Source: an alpha proteobacterium AAP38 (GTDB taxonomy: Bacteria > Pseudomonadota > Alphaproteobacteria > Azospirillales > Azospirillaceae). Taken from it: 64,000 nucleotides of DNA. A program made the translations under genes and the position numbers. The notes below the pieces were generated by a model, which did not search any database, was not told the origin of the DNA, and worked only from the letters and a program-made list of their open reading frames with translations. Positions 34,782 through 44,200 of the stretch are shown here, in pieces (position 1 is the first letter of the stretch; each line of letters opens with the position of its first letter). The DNA is taken from positions 62,001-126,000 of the forward strand of contig LJHR01000026.1 of assembly GCA_001296005.1 (NCBI GenBank), written 5' to 3'.

Positions 34782-36033
34782 ATGTCAACAGAATGGTGGT
34801 ATGTACGCGATGGGGCCGTCCTGGGACCAACCTCGACATTCCACCTGACCGGCATGCTTCGGCATGGGATGCTGCATACCGGTGACTGGGCATGGCAGCC
34901 GTCATTGCCCGGCTGGACCCGGATAGGGGACATCGCCGCCCTGCAGTCAGGCCTGCCCCTCCTATCTGAAGCGGACGTGTCTGACATCGGCCCCGATATC
35001 CCCCTGCCCGAGCACGGTGCCGACCGACCGGCCAGCCCCCTGTCGCGGCTATTGGCCCAGGGGATCGACTTTACGGTGGGCGTGATTCTGGCTGGGTTCG
35101 TCCTGGGTGTGCATTACGCGCTCAAGCCACCGGGTAAGATCGGTATCAACCTCGCTGATTTCACCCTGGCCTTCTGGCTGCTTCCTGCCACGCTTCTGCC
35201 GCAGGCCTTAATGGTGACCCTGTTCGGCAACACGATCGGAAAGCGCTCCATGGGCCTGCGCATCCGGCGTGGCGATGGCGGCAGGCCGGGGCTGCTTACC
35301 ATGTTGATACGGCAAGTCAGGGTGTGGATTGAAGGCTTCGGACTGGGCCTGCACCTGATCGCCCCCTTCACCATGGCCCAAAGCCGTCGCCGTCTGGTCC
35401 GGGGGCAGCGGACACGCTGGGATCAGGCACTGGACCTTGTGGTGGTGCAGGATGGGACCGGATGGTCGCGCCACCCGTTTGGCCCCGTCATCTACAGCTT
35501 GGCCGCCAGCATGCTGCTGGCCCTGCCCAACCCGCTGCGCGCCTTCGCACCCGAACCGGTGGTGGACTATTCCTCCGCCTACAGCATGCCGCAGACGACA
35601 TCCGCCATCTGGCGCAATCCCGTCACGGGCAAGGAAGCAAGGCTGGTGACCGGCTGGGAGATGGAGGTCGAACCACGGGAAAGCGGCGGCAACAGGCATT
35701 GGTTCTGGAAAACTGGTCGGGACGGGCGCGGGATGATCGAACGCGATTTCCTGAAAGAGCCCTTCCCGGAATTCTACACCGCCTTGATGAAGGATATTGG
35801 ACAGACGGTGCCGGCCACCCTGCCGATACCCGCGCCGGGACAGCCGGTCTGCATGCACCATGTCATGCAGCCATCCGACACCTCTGATCAGGACATGTTG
35901 GAGGAACAGCGGGTCTGCGCCCTGTCATCGGGGGATAATCTGGCGCATCCACGGTTGGTGGCCAGCGGGGGACGAGGCGGAGCAATCACGCGTCAGAAGC
36001 CTGCTGGACGGGTTGGAAACCTCCATCCGTTGA
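34782..36033 (+). pseudogene. GYF_2-RDD membrane protein, broken by a 1-bp frameshift
   Basis: The N-terminus (EWWYVRDGAVLGPTSTFHL, residues 4-60) is a GYF_2 domain; an RDD domain follows (~85-225), with two or three membrane helices (FTVGVILAGFVLGVHY; TLAFWLLPATLLPQALMVTLFG) and the LFGNTIGKRSMGLRIRR segment. The C-terminal soluble part runs to residue ~395. At a run of five G (35967-35971) the frame slips: deleting one G gives 21 more sensible residues (GDEAEQSRVRSLLDG...) and a stop at 36031-36033, total ~416 residues. Unshifted, the frame reads on to 36338 through nonsense into the EamA gene. This is either a sequencing error or a real mutation; the role of RDD proteins is poorly known (some are ion transporters). 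Confidence 0.75.
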
Positions 36034-36162
36034 GCAACCTGCTTGGGACCCTCTTACATCCTCGTGGGGCTTCCCGCCGCTGCTCCTGCTGCGTATCCCG
36101 GTCAGCATCTATTTCTGATCTGAGGCTTGGCAACGCCACTATGTCAGCCTATAGCCGCATCC

Positions 36163-37062
36163 ATGCCCCACCGCCCCTCACTCTTCTCCTGGTTCCTGCT
36201 GCTGGCCGCCTCGCCCCTGCTGTTCGGGTCGAACGTGCTGACGGCCCGCTTTGTGGCGGGGGAGATACCGGCGGTGGCCATGGCGTTTTGGCGCTGGGCC
36301 CTGGCCCTGCTGATCCTGGCCCCGTTCATCCGCCATGAGTTGATCGCCGGCTGGCCGGAGTTGCGGCGTGACTGGCGCGGGTTCCTGCTGCTTGGTGCGC
36401 TCGGCATGGGCATCTGCGGCGCGCCCGTCTATCTGGCGGGACAGACGACGACGGCCACCAATATCAGCCTGATCTATGCTTCCGCGCCTGTGCTGATCGT
36501 GCTCTATGGCCGCCTGTTCTGGCGGGAGAGGGTCAGCGACATTCAGGCCACGGGCGTGGCGGTCAGTCTGGCCGGCGTCGTCACCGTCATTGCCAAGGGC
36601 GATCCCAAGGCACTGCTGCATCTGCATTTCACGGCGGGCGATCTCTGGATCGTGCTGGCCGCCAATGGCTGGGCCTTTTACTCCCTGCTGCTGCGCCATC
36701 GCGCCAGCGGCCTGACGCCCTTTGCCCGCTTCTCCGGCATCTGTGCCGGCGGGGTGGTAGCGATGCTGCCTTTCTACGGGCTGGAAATTGGCGTGGGACA
36801 GGTGGTCGATGGGTCGGTCCGCACCATCGCCACCCTGTTCTTCCTGGCCCTGGTGCCGGGGCTGGCTTCCTACCTTGTCTATGGGCGGCTGGTGACGGTA
36901 TTCGGGCCGGGTCGCGCCGGCATGACGCTCTACCTCACCCCGCTCTACAACGCCGCCCTGGCGGCCCTGCTGCTGGGGGAGCGGCTGGAGGGGTTCCATC
37001 TGGCCGGCATGGCCCTGGTGCTGCCCGGCATCTGGCTGGCGACCCGCCGGCCCGCGCAATAA
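36163..37062 (+). CDS. EamA/DMT-family transporter
   Basis: 299 residues from the ATG at 36163; a TTG at 36127 adds an unlikely leader. Ten membrane helices in two EamA repeats are readable, starting with LFSWFLLLAASPLLFGSNVL and ending with LAGMALVLPGIWLATRR. The conserved P-L-x-x-A-x-x-x-G-E-x-x motif appears as LTPLYNAALAALLLGERLEG. Drug/metabolite transporters of this type export amino acids or other small metabolites; the substrate is unknown. It lies between the broken RDD gene and the aminotransferase. Confidence 0.88.
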   Translation: MPHRPSLFSWFLLLAASPLLFGSNVLTARFVAGEIPAVAMAFWRWALALLILAPFIRHELIAGWPELRRDWRGFLLLGALGMGICGAPVYLAGQTTTATNISLIYASAPVLIVLYGRLFWRERVSDIQATGVAVSLAGVVTVIAKGDPKALLHLHFTAGDLWIVLAANGWAFYSLLLRHRASGLTPFARFSGICAGGVVAMLPFYGLEIGVGQVVDGSVRTIATLFFLALVPGLASYLVYGRLVTVFGPGRAGMTLYLTPLYNAALAALLLGERLEGFHLAGMALVLPGIWLATRRPAQ

Positions 37063-37185
37063 TTTGTTAGCCAAACCGCCCGGGCAAGGCAGATCAGCGC
37101 TTCCCAGCCCCCACTTCGCACAGTAATTGCGCAGGCGAAAGCCTATCCTGTGCGCACTGCCTTTCCCCGCCCACCCGAGGTTCCG

Positions 37186-38355
37186 ATGTCCTTCTTTCAG
37201 CCGCTGGCCCAACAGCCCGCCGATGCCCTTCTGGCCCTGATCGGCATGTTCCGCAACGATCCCCGTCCCGGAAAGATCGACCTGGGCGTGGGCGTGTTCC
37301 GTGACGATGCCGGCCATACGCCCGTCATGCGCTCGGTCAAGGCGGCGGAACGCAAGCTGTGGGAAAGCCAGGACAGCAAGTCCTATCTGGGACCGGAGGG
37401 CAATGTCGCCTTCGCCCGCCACATGGCGCGTCTGGCCCTGGGCGATGTCGAGCTGGGTGGCCGCCTGACGGGCGTGCAGACACCGGGCGGCACCGGTGCC
37501 CTGCGTCTGGGCGCCGAACTGATCGCCGCCAGCCGGCCCGGCGTCACCGTCTGGGTGGGCACGCCCACCTGGCCCAACCATCCGCCCATCCTGGCCGCTG
37601 CCGGTCTTAAGGCCCAGACCTACAAGCATTTCAACCCGGCCAGCCAGACACTGACCTTCGATACCGTCATGGACGCGCTGAACCGGGCACAGCCGGGCGA
37701 CGTGGCCCTGCTGCATGGCTGCTGCCATAACCCGACCGGGGCGGATTTCAGCCTGGAACAGTGGCGGGTGATTGCCGACACCCTGTCCACGCGCGGCATC
37801 CTGCCCTTCCTGGATCTGGCCTATCAGGGTCTGGGCCTGGGCATGGAACAGGATGCCGCCGGCATCCGCATGGTGATGGATGCCTGCCCGGAGGCGGTGC
37901 TGGCCTATTCCTGCGACAAGAATTTCGGCGTCTACCGCGACCGTGTCGGCGCCCTGTTCGTGCAGACGGGCAATGCTGCCGACACCGACCGTGTGGCCTC
38001 CAACATGCTGGCGCTCGCACGCGCCAACTGGTCCATGCCGCCCGACCATGGCGGGGCCGTCATCGCCACCCTGATGGATGATGCCGCCCTGGTGGCCGAC
38101 TGGACGCTGGAACTGAACACAATGCGCGACCGCCTGCTGGGCATCCGCGCGGCCCTTGCCGCCCATGGCGGCGTGCTGGGCCGGGTGGATCAGCAGCGGG
38201 GAATGTTCTCCCTGCTGCCGCTGTCGCCCGATGTGGTGAAGCGTCTGCGCGAAGAACACGCAGTCTATATGGCCGGCTCCGGCCGCATCAACGTCGCCGG
38301 CCTGTCGGTGGAGACGGCGGGCCGGTTTGCGGCGGCCCTGAACGCCTGCCTCTGA
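37186..38355 (+). CDS. Class I aromatic amino acid aminotransferase (AspC/TyrB type)
   Basis: 389 residues. The start MSFFQPLAQQPADALLALIG and KIDLGVGVFRDDAG are typical of this group, and the PLP Lys is in CDKNFGVYRDRVGAL near residue 250. HGCCHNPTGADFS holds the Asn-Pro motif; the C-terminal SGRINVAG contains the substrate-binding Arg. It should transaminate aromatic keto acids (phenylpyruvate, 4-hydroxyphenylpyruvate) or aspartate with glutamate. Together with pheA it could complete phenylalanine synthesis. The ATG at 37186 is preferred over an in-frame GTG/ATG region at 37150. Confidence 0.9.
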   Translation: MSFFQPLAQQPADALLALIGMFRNDPRPGKIDLGVGVFRDDAGHTPVMRSVKAAERKLWESQDSKSYLGPEGNVAFARHMARLALGDVELGGRLTGVQTPGGTGALRLGAELIAASRPGVTVWVGTPTWPNHPPILAAAGLKAQTYKHFNPASQTLTFDTVMDALNRAQPGDVALLHGCCHNPTGADFSLEQWRVIADTLSTRGILPFLDLAYQGLGLGMEQDAAGIRMVMDACPEAVLAYSCDKNFGVYRDRVGALFVQTGNAADTDRVASNMLALARANWSMPPDHGGAVIATLMDDAALVADWTLELNTMRDRLLGIRAALAAHGGVLGRVDQQRGMFSLLPLSPDVVKRLREEHAVYMAGSGRINVAGLSVETAGRFAAALNACL

Positions 38356-38395
38356 CGCGCCAATCAGGGTTGCGCGGGGCGGCCTGCCAACGGGT

Positions 38396-38424
38396 TTGAC
38401 AGGCCCCCCGCCATCCTCTATACC
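38396..38424 (+). promoter_or_regulatory. Strong sigma-70 promoter of rpsD
   Basis: TTGACA (38396-38401), a 17-bp spacer and TATACC (38419-38424), a near-consensus housekeeping promoter, ~145 bp before the rpsD ATG. Confidence 0.75.
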
Positions 38425-38437
38425 CGCCACCATTCCT

Positions 38438-38480
38438 GGGAAGGCGGGCGCCGGTCATTTGGCGCCCCGTCCCTGTTTTT
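38438..38480 (+). promoter_or_regulatory. Attenuator-like hairpin in the rpsD leader
   Basis: GGGCGCC (38446-38452) pairs with GGCGCCC (38461-38467) around an 8-base loop; an outer GGGA/TCCC pair extends the stem. A TTTTT run follows at 38476-38480. It lies between promoter and gene, so it could act as a leader terminator sensitive to ribosomal protein S4. Confidence 0.5.
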
Positions 38481-38569
38481 GTCTTTTGGAACCGTCCAGC
38501 GGTCAAAGGGCAGGGAACTACCGGGACAACAAAGCTGTCTGATCATCGGGCAGCATAACGGAGTTTGTG

Positions 38570-39184
38570 ATGAGCAAGCGTCAAGAAGCCAAGTATAAGA
38601 TTGACCGCCGCCTCGGCGTGAACCTGTGGGGCCGTGCCAAGTCCCCGGTCAACAAGCGTGAATATGGCCCCGGCCAGCATGGTCAGCGCCGCAAGAAGCC
38701 GTCGGACTTCGGTCTGCAGCTGATGGCCAAGCAGAAGCTGAAGGGCTACTACGGCAATATCGGTGAGAAGCAGTTCCGCAAGCTGTACCAGGAAGCCGTT
38801 CGCCGCAAGGGTGACTCGGGCGAGAACCTGATCCAGCTGCTGGAGCGCCGCCTGGACGCCGTCGTCTACCGCATGAAGTTCGCCCCGACCCCGTTCTCGG
38901 CTCGCCAGATCATCAACCATGGTCACATCCTGGTGAACGGCAAGCGCGTCAACATCCCCTCCTTCCAGGTGAAGGACAATGACGTTGTCGAGGTTCGCGC
39001 CAAGGCCAAGAACTTCGCCATCATCATGGAATCGATCCAGTCCGGCGAGCGTGACTTCCCGGATTACGTGACCGTCGACACCGGCAACTTCAAGGGCACC
39101 TACCTGCGCGCCCCGAACCTGGCCGACGTTCCGTACCCGACCCAGATGGAACCGAACCTGGTCGTCGAATTCTATTCGCGCTAA
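38570..39184 (+). CDS. rpsD: 30S ribosomal protein S4
   Basis: 204 residues from the ATG at 38570 ([20 protein letters not shown]), with ACGGAG a few bases upstream. The conserved [20 protein letters not shown] and the S4 RNA-binding domain ([23 protein letters not shown] and [17 protein letters not shown]) are intact. It nucleates 30S assembly on 16S rRNA and in many bacteria represses its own operon. As in other alphaproteobacteria it is a stand-alone transcription unit here, outside the alpha operon, with its own promoter and terminator. Confidence 0.98.
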   Translation: MSKRQEAKYKIDRRLGVNLWGRAKSPVNKREYGPGQHGQRRKKPSDFGLQLMAKQKLKGYYGNIGEKQFRKLYQEAVRRKGDSGENLIQLLERRLDAVVYRMKFAPTPFSARQIINHGHILVNGKRVNIPSFQVKDNDVVEVRAKAKNFAIIMESIQSGERDFPDYVTVDTGNFKGTYLRAPNLADVPYPTQMEPNLVVEFYSR

Positions 39185-39211
39185 GGGTTTCGGCCCTGCG
39201 GGCACAGATCA

Positions 39212-39242
39212 GGCCGCATCCTTCGGGATGCGGCCTTTTTTG
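39212..39242 (+). terminator. Intrinsic terminator of rpsD
   Basis: A stem of AGGCCGCATCC with GGATGCGGCCT-type pairing around a TTC loop, followed by TTTTTT, 27 bp after the stop codon. Confidence 0.92.
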
Positions 39243-39249
39243 TCGCTAT

Positions 39250-39272
39250 ATTGTCCTGTTTTTCAGGACAAT
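39250..39272. promoter_or_regulatory. 9-bp perfect inverted repeat upstream of doxX
   Basis: ATTGTCCTG-TTTTT-CAGGACAAT: two perfect 9-bp arms with a 5-base spacer, 115-137 bp before the doxX-like ATG and just past the rpsD terminator. It looks like the binding site of a dimeric repressor, of the kind that often controls DoxX genes. The regulator is not encoded nearby. Confidence 0.6.
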
Positions 39273-39386
39273 TAATCGTATTCAGCGCGCATTGTCGCAA
39301 TGGTTCGGTGGGTGTAGCTTTCATCTCAAGACGACGGCGCCCCTTGCCGGCGCCCCTCTCCCAAGAGATCTGAAAGGTTTACGACC

Positions 39387-39818
39387 ATGAACACCCTGAT
39401 CGCCAACAATGCCAAGTTCTTGCCCGTCGCCGGCCGTGTGCTGCTGGCCGCCATCTTCATCTCTTCCGGCCTGTCGAAGGTGACCGGTTGGGAAGGCAGC
39501 CTCGCCTATGTCGGCTCCGCTGGTCTGCCGCTGCCGTCCGAACTGCTGCTGCTGGCCGCCATCGTGACGGAACTGGTGGGTGGCGCCCTCGTTGTGGTGG
39601 GCTTCCAGACGCGGGCCGCAGCATTGGCGCTGGCCGGCTTCTCCATCGTGTCCGCCATCCTGTTCCATAATTACTGGGCCGTGACGGACGCGCAGTTGGC
39701 CTATATCCAGTCCATCATGTTCTGGAAGAACCTGTCGATGGCCGGTGGCTTCCTGGTTCTGGCCGGCCATGGTGCAGGTGCCCTGGCGGTGGACAATCTG
39801 CTGGCCAAGAAGGCCTGA
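39387..39818 (+). CDS. DoxX-family membrane protein
   Basis: 143 residues, four membrane helices (VAGRVLLAAIFISSGLSKV; LLLLAAIVTELVGGALVVVG; AALALAGFSIVSAILFH; NLSMAGGFLVLAGHGAGAL). The F-I-S-S-G-L-S-K-x-x-G motif and FHNYW are typical of the family. DoxX proteins associate with thiol/redox or quinone stress responses; the exact activity is unknown. Monocistronic, with its own terminator and a striking upstream inverted repeat. Confidence 0.88.
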   Translation: MNTLIANNAKFLPVAGRVLLAAIFISSGLSKVTGWEGSLAYVGSAGLPLPSELLLLAAIVTELVGGALVVVGFQTRAAALALAGFSIVSAILFHNYWAVTDAQLAYIQSIMFWKNLSMAGGFLVLAGHGAGALAVDNLLAKKA

Positions 39819-39843
39819 TCGTCCGGCAGCACCGCTGCAAAGC

Positions 39844-39877
39844 AAAAGGGCCGCTCCATCCGGGGCGGCCCTTTGTC
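39844..39877 (+). terminator. Intrinsic terminator of the doxX-like gene
   Basis: AAAGGGCCGC pairs with GCGGCCCTTT around a 10-base loop, 27 bp after the stop; the stem itself ends in TTT. Confidence 0.8.
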
Positions 39878-39900
39878 ATGCCAGCAATGTCCGGCGCCTA

Positions 39901-40191
39901 TCACGAAGACGGCAGCGGGTTGGCCGGCGTCTGCTTTGAATATTCGTTAAGCTGCTTATTGGTGTTGAGACGCATATCGTCCCATTCCTGCTTGGTCTTG
40001 CAGACCTTGTTGCGCTTCACGCGCGACCCGGTTTCCTTTTCCGTCTTGCAGATCAGCCGGCCACCATCATTGTCGGCCGGTGCCGTCTGGACAATGGCTT
40101 CGGTCGCCGGCTTCGCCTGTTCCTGGGCCCCCGCCGAAGCAACCCCAAGCAAAAGCAAAGCCGCGATCATTGCAACATTACGCATTTCCAA
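39901..40191 (-). CDS. Small secreted protein with ICKTEKETGSR / CKTxxEW motif
   Basis: 96 residues (94 from the second ATG at 40185). A signal peptide (NVAMIAALLLLGVASAGA) precedes ~70 residues containing LICKTEKETGSRVKRNKVC and KTKQEWDDMR. This two-Cys pattern occurs in small alphaproteobacterial and sphingomonad proteins of unknown function. The Cys pair may form a disulfide. It faces the doxX-like gene (convergent) and has an AT-rich upstream region. Confidence 0.7.
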   Translation of the reverse strand: MEMRNVAMIAALLLLGVASAGAQEQAKPATEAIVQTAPADNDGGRLICKTEKETGSRVKRNKVCKTKQEWDDMRLNTNKQLNEYSKQTPANPLPSS

Positions 40192-40328
40192 CTCCAGCTT
40201 GATTATTATTCGCCCCGAGACGAGATATTAACCAATCCGGAAATGCTGTATAGTAAATAGATTGCAACGATTACAGTTTGTGCAATCATTTGCTAAATTG
40301 AAATCAACGACACCTTAAGTACAGACAA

Positions 40329-40366
40329 CAAAAAAGGGCCTTCCCTTTCGGAAAGGCCCTTTTCTT
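40329..40366 (-). terminator. Intrinsic terminator of grxD
   Basis: AAGGGCCTT pairs with AAGGCCCTT; on the minus strand the stem is followed by TTTTTT. Found 17 bp past the grxD stop. Confidence 0.88.
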
Positions 40367-40382
40367 TGCCAATCCTGACGGA

Positions 40383-40721
40383 TCAGGCGGCGTCGGCGGT
40401 GGCCACGCCCTTCTCACGCAGCAGGTCCTGCAACTCACCCGCTTCATACATTTCGCGGATGATGTCACAACCGCCCACGAACTCGCCCTTCACATAGAGC
40501 TGCGGGATGGTCGGCCAGTTGGTGAATTCCTTGATGCCCTGGCGCAGGGCCGGGTCGACCAGGATGTCGATACCCTTGAACTTGACGCCCAGGTGGCTCA
40601 ACACCTGCACCACAGCAGCGGAGAAGCCGCACTGCGGGAACACGGGCGTCCCCTTCATGTACAACACGACGTCATTGTCGGCGATATCGCGCTTGATGCG
40701 CTCGGCAACCGTCTGGTCCAT
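40383..40721 (-). CDS. grxD: Monothiol glutaredoxin (Grx4 type)
   Basis: 112 residues. The CGFS active site is at residues 31-34 (FPQCGFSAA), with the cis-Pro WPTIPQLYVKGEFVGG and GGCDI glutathione-binding motifs. CGFS glutaredoxins bind and deliver [2Fe-2S] clusters, often together with BolA. bolA lies 115 bp upstream on the same strand, the standard alphaproteobacterial pairing. Confidence 0.96.
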   Translation of the reverse strand: MDQTVAERIKRDIADNDVVLYMKGTPVFPQCGFSAAVVQVLSHLGVKFKGIDILVDPALRQGIKEFTNWPTIPQLYVKGEFVGGCDIIREMYEAGELQDLLREKGVATADAA

Positions 40722-40836
40722 CTTTCACATTTCCTCAAGTCCACACCACAGCGCCGCCCCTGCGGTCCCGTGGGAAATCCATCGACATATAGCGCCGAAC
40801 CGTTTCCCTTAACAGGGGGTTCGTTCGGCAGGCCAA

Positions 40837-41076
40837 TCATGCGTCCTTGGGTGCCGCCGTGGTCAGCATCAGGGCGTGCAGTTCATTACCCATACGGCCC
40901 TTCAGTGCAGCATAGACGGCCTGATGCTGGGCCACGCGGCTTTTGCCCTTGAAGCTCGGGCTTTCCACATAGGCGGCGTAATGGTCGCCGTCGCCGCGCA
41001 GATCGTCGATGCGGACGACAGCGTCGGGGAAGGCCTCGCGCAGCAGATCCTCAATTTCGGAAGCGTGCATCGCCAT
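40837..41076 (-). CDS. bolA: BolA-family protein
   Basis: 79 residues from the ATG at 41076, with AAGGA 8 bases upstream; an ATG at 41121 lies in the terminator hairpin. The sequence (ASEIEDLLREAFPDAVVRI; FKGKSRVAQHQAVYAAL; ELHALMLTT) is the BolA fold with the conserved C-terminal His of H-x-L-x-L. It partners with monothiol glutaredoxin in Fe-S handling or iron signalling. Confidence 0.93.
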   Translation of the reverse strand: MAMHASEIEDLLREAFPDAVVRIDDLRGDGDHYAAYVESPSFKGKSRVAQHQAVYAALKGRMGNELHALMLTTAAPKDA

Positions 41077-41099
41077 GGGTCGGGTCCTTACATGAAAAC

Positions 41100-41136
41100 G
41101 CCCGCCATTCCGGATGGGCACCGGGATGGCGGGCCT
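41100..41136 (-). terminator. Terminator between purL and bolA
   Basis: GCCCGCCAT (41102-41110) pairs with ATGGCGGGC (41128-41136); on the minus strand the stem is followed by GTTTTC. It follows purL by 14 bp and would limit read-through into bolA-grxD. Confidence 0.65.
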
Positions 41137-41149
41137 GGAACGGGTGAAA

Positions 41150-43372
41150 TCAGTTCACCTTGCCATTCATATAGTTCGGCAGCCAAGCCTCGTTCGCTTC
41201 AATCAGGTCCGCGACCGAAATAATGGCGCCCGACGCACCCGTCAGGGCGTCGCCGCCGACGGTACCGATGCGCGACAGGGTGACACCGGCTTCTGCCGCC
41301 TTGGCTTCCACCGCGTCCAGATTGGCAGCGGTGACGGTCAGGACGTAACGGCCCTGATCCTCGCCGAACAGTTCAGCCACGTGCCAGCCGTCCAGGCCCG
41401 ACAGGTCCGCGCCCTTGTTGCCGGCCATGGCCATTTCGGCCAGCGCCACCTGCAGACCACCATCCGACACGTCATGCGACGCGGTGATCAGGCCAGCCTG
41501 GATGGCCTCGCGCACGAAGGTGCCGTGACGCTTCTCGGTTTCCAGATCAACCGCCGGGGCCGGACCTTCCTCCAGCCCCAGGATCTCGCGCAGATACAGA
41601 CTCTGACCCAGATGCCCCTCGGTTTCCCCCACCAGCAGAATGACGTCGCCGTCATTCTTGAAGCCCAGACCCACGGCCTTGTGCCCATCGGCCAGCAGGC
41701 CGACGCCACCCACCGTCGGGGTCGGCAGGATGCCAACGCCGTTGGTCTCGTTGTACAGCGACACGTTGCCCGACACGACCGGGTAATCCAGCACGCGGCA
41801 AGCCTCGGCCATGCCTTCGACGCAGCCGGCGAACTGCCCCATGATCCGGGGCTTTTCGGGATTGCCGAAATTCATGTTGTCGGTGATGGCCAGCGGCAGG
41901 GCACCAACGGCGGAGACATTGCGATAGCTCTCGGCCACGGCCTGACGCCCGCCCTGCACCGGATCAGCGAAGCAGTAACGCGGGGTCACGTCGGACGACA
42001 TGGCCAGCGCCTTGTTCGTGCCATGCACACGCACGACCGCCGCATCGGCCTGGCCCGACAGGAAGCGGGTATCCGCGCCCACCTGGCTATCGTACTGCTG
42101 CCAGATCCAGCGCTTGGAGGCCAGATCGGGGCAGGAGACCAGCTTGGTCAGGATATCGCCCAGCGACAAATCTTCCGGCCACAACTCATCCTCGTCCAGG
42201 TCGAGCGGCGGCTGGGCCGGCGTCTCTTCGGTCGGACGGTGATAGAGCGGGGCCGCATCGAACAGCGGGGCCAGTTCCAGATCGCAATAGGTGTCGCCGT
42301 TCATCTTCAGGACGAAACGGCCCGTGTCGGTCAGGTGGCCGATCACGGCGAAATCCAGTTCCCACTTCTCGAAGATGGCGCGGGCCACATCCTCCGAGCC
42401 GGGCTTCAGGATCATCAGCATGCGTTCCTGGCTCTCCGACAGCATGATCTCATAGGGCGTCATCCCCGTCTCACGCTGCGGCACCTTTTCCAGATGCAGC
42501 TCGATCCCCAGACCGCCCTTGCCCGCCATTTCGACCGACGAGGAGGTCAGGCCGGCGGCACCCATGTCCTGGATGGACTGGATGGCGTCGGTGTTCATCA
42601 GCTCCAGGCAGGCTTCGATCAGCAGCTTTTCCGTGAACGGATCGCCGACCTGCACCGTGGGGCGCTTGGCCTCGCTGTCCTCGGTGAACTCAGCCGAGGA
42701 CATGGTGGCGCCGTGGATGCCGTCGCGGCCCGTCTTGGACCCAACATAGACGACCGGGTTACCAACGCCTGCGGCCTTGGAATAGAAAATCTTGTCCTGG
42801 TCGGCGATGCCGACGGTCATGGCATTGACCAGACAATTGCCGTTATAGGCCTTGTGGAAATTGGTCTCGCCGCCCACGGTGGGGACGCCGACGCAATTGC
42901 CATAATGGCCGATGCCTGACACCACGCCCGCGACCAACTGGCGGGTCTTGGGATGGTCCGGCTCGCCAAAGCGCAGCGCGTTCAGGTTGGCGATGGGGCG
43001 CGCGCCCATGGTGAACACGTCGCGCAGGATGCCGCCCACGCCCGTCGCCGCGCCCTGGAAGGGCTCGATATAGGACGGGTGGTTATGGCTTTCCATCTTG
43101 AAGATGGCGGCCTGATTGTCACCAATATCGATGACGCCGGCATTCTCGCCCGGACCACAGATGACCCAGGGGGCCGTGGTCGGGAACTTCTTCAGCCAGA
43201 CGCGCGATGACTTGTAGGAGCAATGCTCCGACCACATCACGGAATAGATGCCCAACTCGGTAAAGCTCGGCTGACGGCCGACGATTTCCAGCAGGCGGAC
43301 GTACTCATCGGCCTTGATGCCGTGTTCGGCAGCCAGGGCCTCGTTCACAACGGGTTCCTTGCGGGCGCTCAC
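41150..43372 (-). CDS. purL: Phosphoribosylformylglycinamidine synthase subunit II
   Basis: 740 residues, the small bacterial PurL. It converts FGAR to FGAM with ATP and ammonia supplied by PurQ. The start ([19 protein letters not shown]), [20 protein letters not shown] and the ATP site ([34 protein letters not shown]) are characteristic, and [19 protein letters not shown] is conserved. Its ATG overlaps the purQ stop (ATGA), so the two are co-translated. PurS, the third small subunit, is not encoded next to them and must lie elsewhere. Confidence 0.97.
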   Translation of the reverse strand: MSARKEPVVNEALAAEHGIKADEYVRLLEIVGRQPSFTELGIYSVMWSEHCSYKSSRVWLKKFPTTAPWVICGPGENAGVIDIGDNQAAIFKMESHNHPSYIEPFQGAATGVGGILRDVFTMGARPIANLNALRFGEPDHPKTRQLVAGVVSGIGHYGNCVGVPTVGGETNFHKAYNGNCLVNAMTVGIADQDKIFYSKAAGVGNPVVYVGSKTGRDGIHGATMSSAEFTEDSEAKRPTVQVGDPFTEKLLIEACLELMNTDAIQSIQDMGAAGLTSSSVEMAGKGGLGIELHLEKVPQRETGMTPYEIMLSESQERMLMILKPGSEDVARAIFEKWELDFAVIGHLTDTGRFVLKMNGDTYCDLELAPLFDAAPLYHRPTEETPAQPPLDLDEDELWPEDLSLGDILTKLVSCPDLASKRWIWQQYDSQVGADTRFLSGQADAAVVRVHGTNKALAMSSDVTPRYCFADPVQGGRQAVAESYRNVSAVGALPLAITDNMNFGNPEKPRIMGQFAGCVEGMAEACRVLDYPVVSGNVSLYNETNGVGILPTPTVGGVGLLADGHKAVGLGFKNDGDVILLVGETEGHLGQSLYLREILGLEEGPAPAVDLETEKRHGTFVREAIQAGLITASHDVSDGGLQVALAEMAMAGNKGADLSGLDGWHVAELFGEDQGRYVLTVTAANLDAVEAKAAEAGVTLSRIGTVGGDALTGASGAIISVADLIEANEAWLPNYMNGKVN

Positions 43373-44058
43373 GACAGGGTCTCCACCAGACTATCGAAGA
43401 AGGCACGGCCATCGGTGTTGCCGTGCAGCGGATCGAAGGCGCGCTCCGGATGCGGCATCATGCCCAGCACGTTGCGCTGGGCGTTGAAGATGCCGGCAAT
43501 GTCGTTGGTCGCGCCATTGGGGTTGGCCTGATCGGCGCTCTGGCCCGGCAATGCTGTATAGCGGAACGCCACCAGCCCTTCGCCTTCCAGACGCTTCAGC
43601 GTCTCGTCGTCGGCGACGTAATTGCCCTCGCCATGGCCGACCGGAATGCCGATCACCTGGCCCTTGGCATATTTGCGGGTAAAGTCGCTGTCGTTGTTCT
43701 CAACGCGCAGGCCGACCGTGCGGCAGACATATTTCAGCGACTTGTTGCGGATCAGGGCACCCGGCAGCAGACCCGCCTCGGTGATGATCTGAAAGCCGTT
43801 GCAGATGCCAACAACGCGCACGCCCTTGGCGGCCCGTTCCTTCACCACCTTCATGATGGGCGAATGGGCGGCCATGGCCCCACAGCGCAGATAGTCGCCA
43901 TAGGAAAAGCCGCCAGGGACGGCGATGACATCGACGTCCGGCAGATCATTGTCCTTGTGGAAGGCCATGTGGGGCTTCTTGCCGGAAGCCTGTTCCAAGG
44001 CCACCGCAATATCGCGGTCGCAGTTGGAACCAGGGAAGACGATGACGGCGGACTTCAT
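43369..44058 (-). CDS. purQ: Phosphoribosylformylglycinamidine synthase glutaminase subunit
   Basis: 229 residues, a class I glutamine amidotransferase that feeds ammonia to PurL. The nucleophile is Cys86 in [17 protein letters not shown], and the His-Glu pair is in [11 protein letters not shown] near residue 205. The N-terminal [11 protein letters not shown] and [15 protein letters not shown] are family signatures. First gene of the purQ-purL operon. Confidence 0.97.
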   Translation of the reverse strand: MKSAVIVFPGSNCDRDIAVALEQASGKKPHMAFHKDNDLPDVDVIAVPGGFSYGDYLRCGAMAAHSPIMKVVKERAAKGVRVVGICNGFQIITEAGLLPGALIRNKSLKYVCRTVGLRVENNDSDFTRKYAKGQVIGIPVGHGEGNYVADDETLKRLEGEGLVAFRYTALPGQSADQANPNGATNDIAGIFNAQRNVLGMMPHPERAFDPLHGNTDGRAFFDSLVETLS

Positions 44059-44200
44059 CCCGCGTTACCCGTTCCGTTGTGGGTGGGAAGGCGGCAGACC
44101 GTCACCGGGACGGCCCCCCGATGCGGCGGGACCCTAATGCCGACAGGGTTTCAATGCAAGATCAGGGGCCACCCGGCGGGGCCATGGCAGGGCGGCGTTA

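Noticed and set aside
36034-36338. C-terminal extension of the RDD protein
   Set aside because: Out-of-frame translation after the five-G run; the residues are Gly/Arg/Pro-rich and overlap the EamA gene.
36178-38433. A 751-codon open frame on the minus strand over the EamA and aminotransferase genes
   Set aside because: Antisense to two convincingly typed genes; its product is rich in Gln, His and Gly without recognisable domains.
41114-42919. A 601-codon open frame antisense to purL
   Set aside because: Antisense shadow of a textbook PurL; no motifs.
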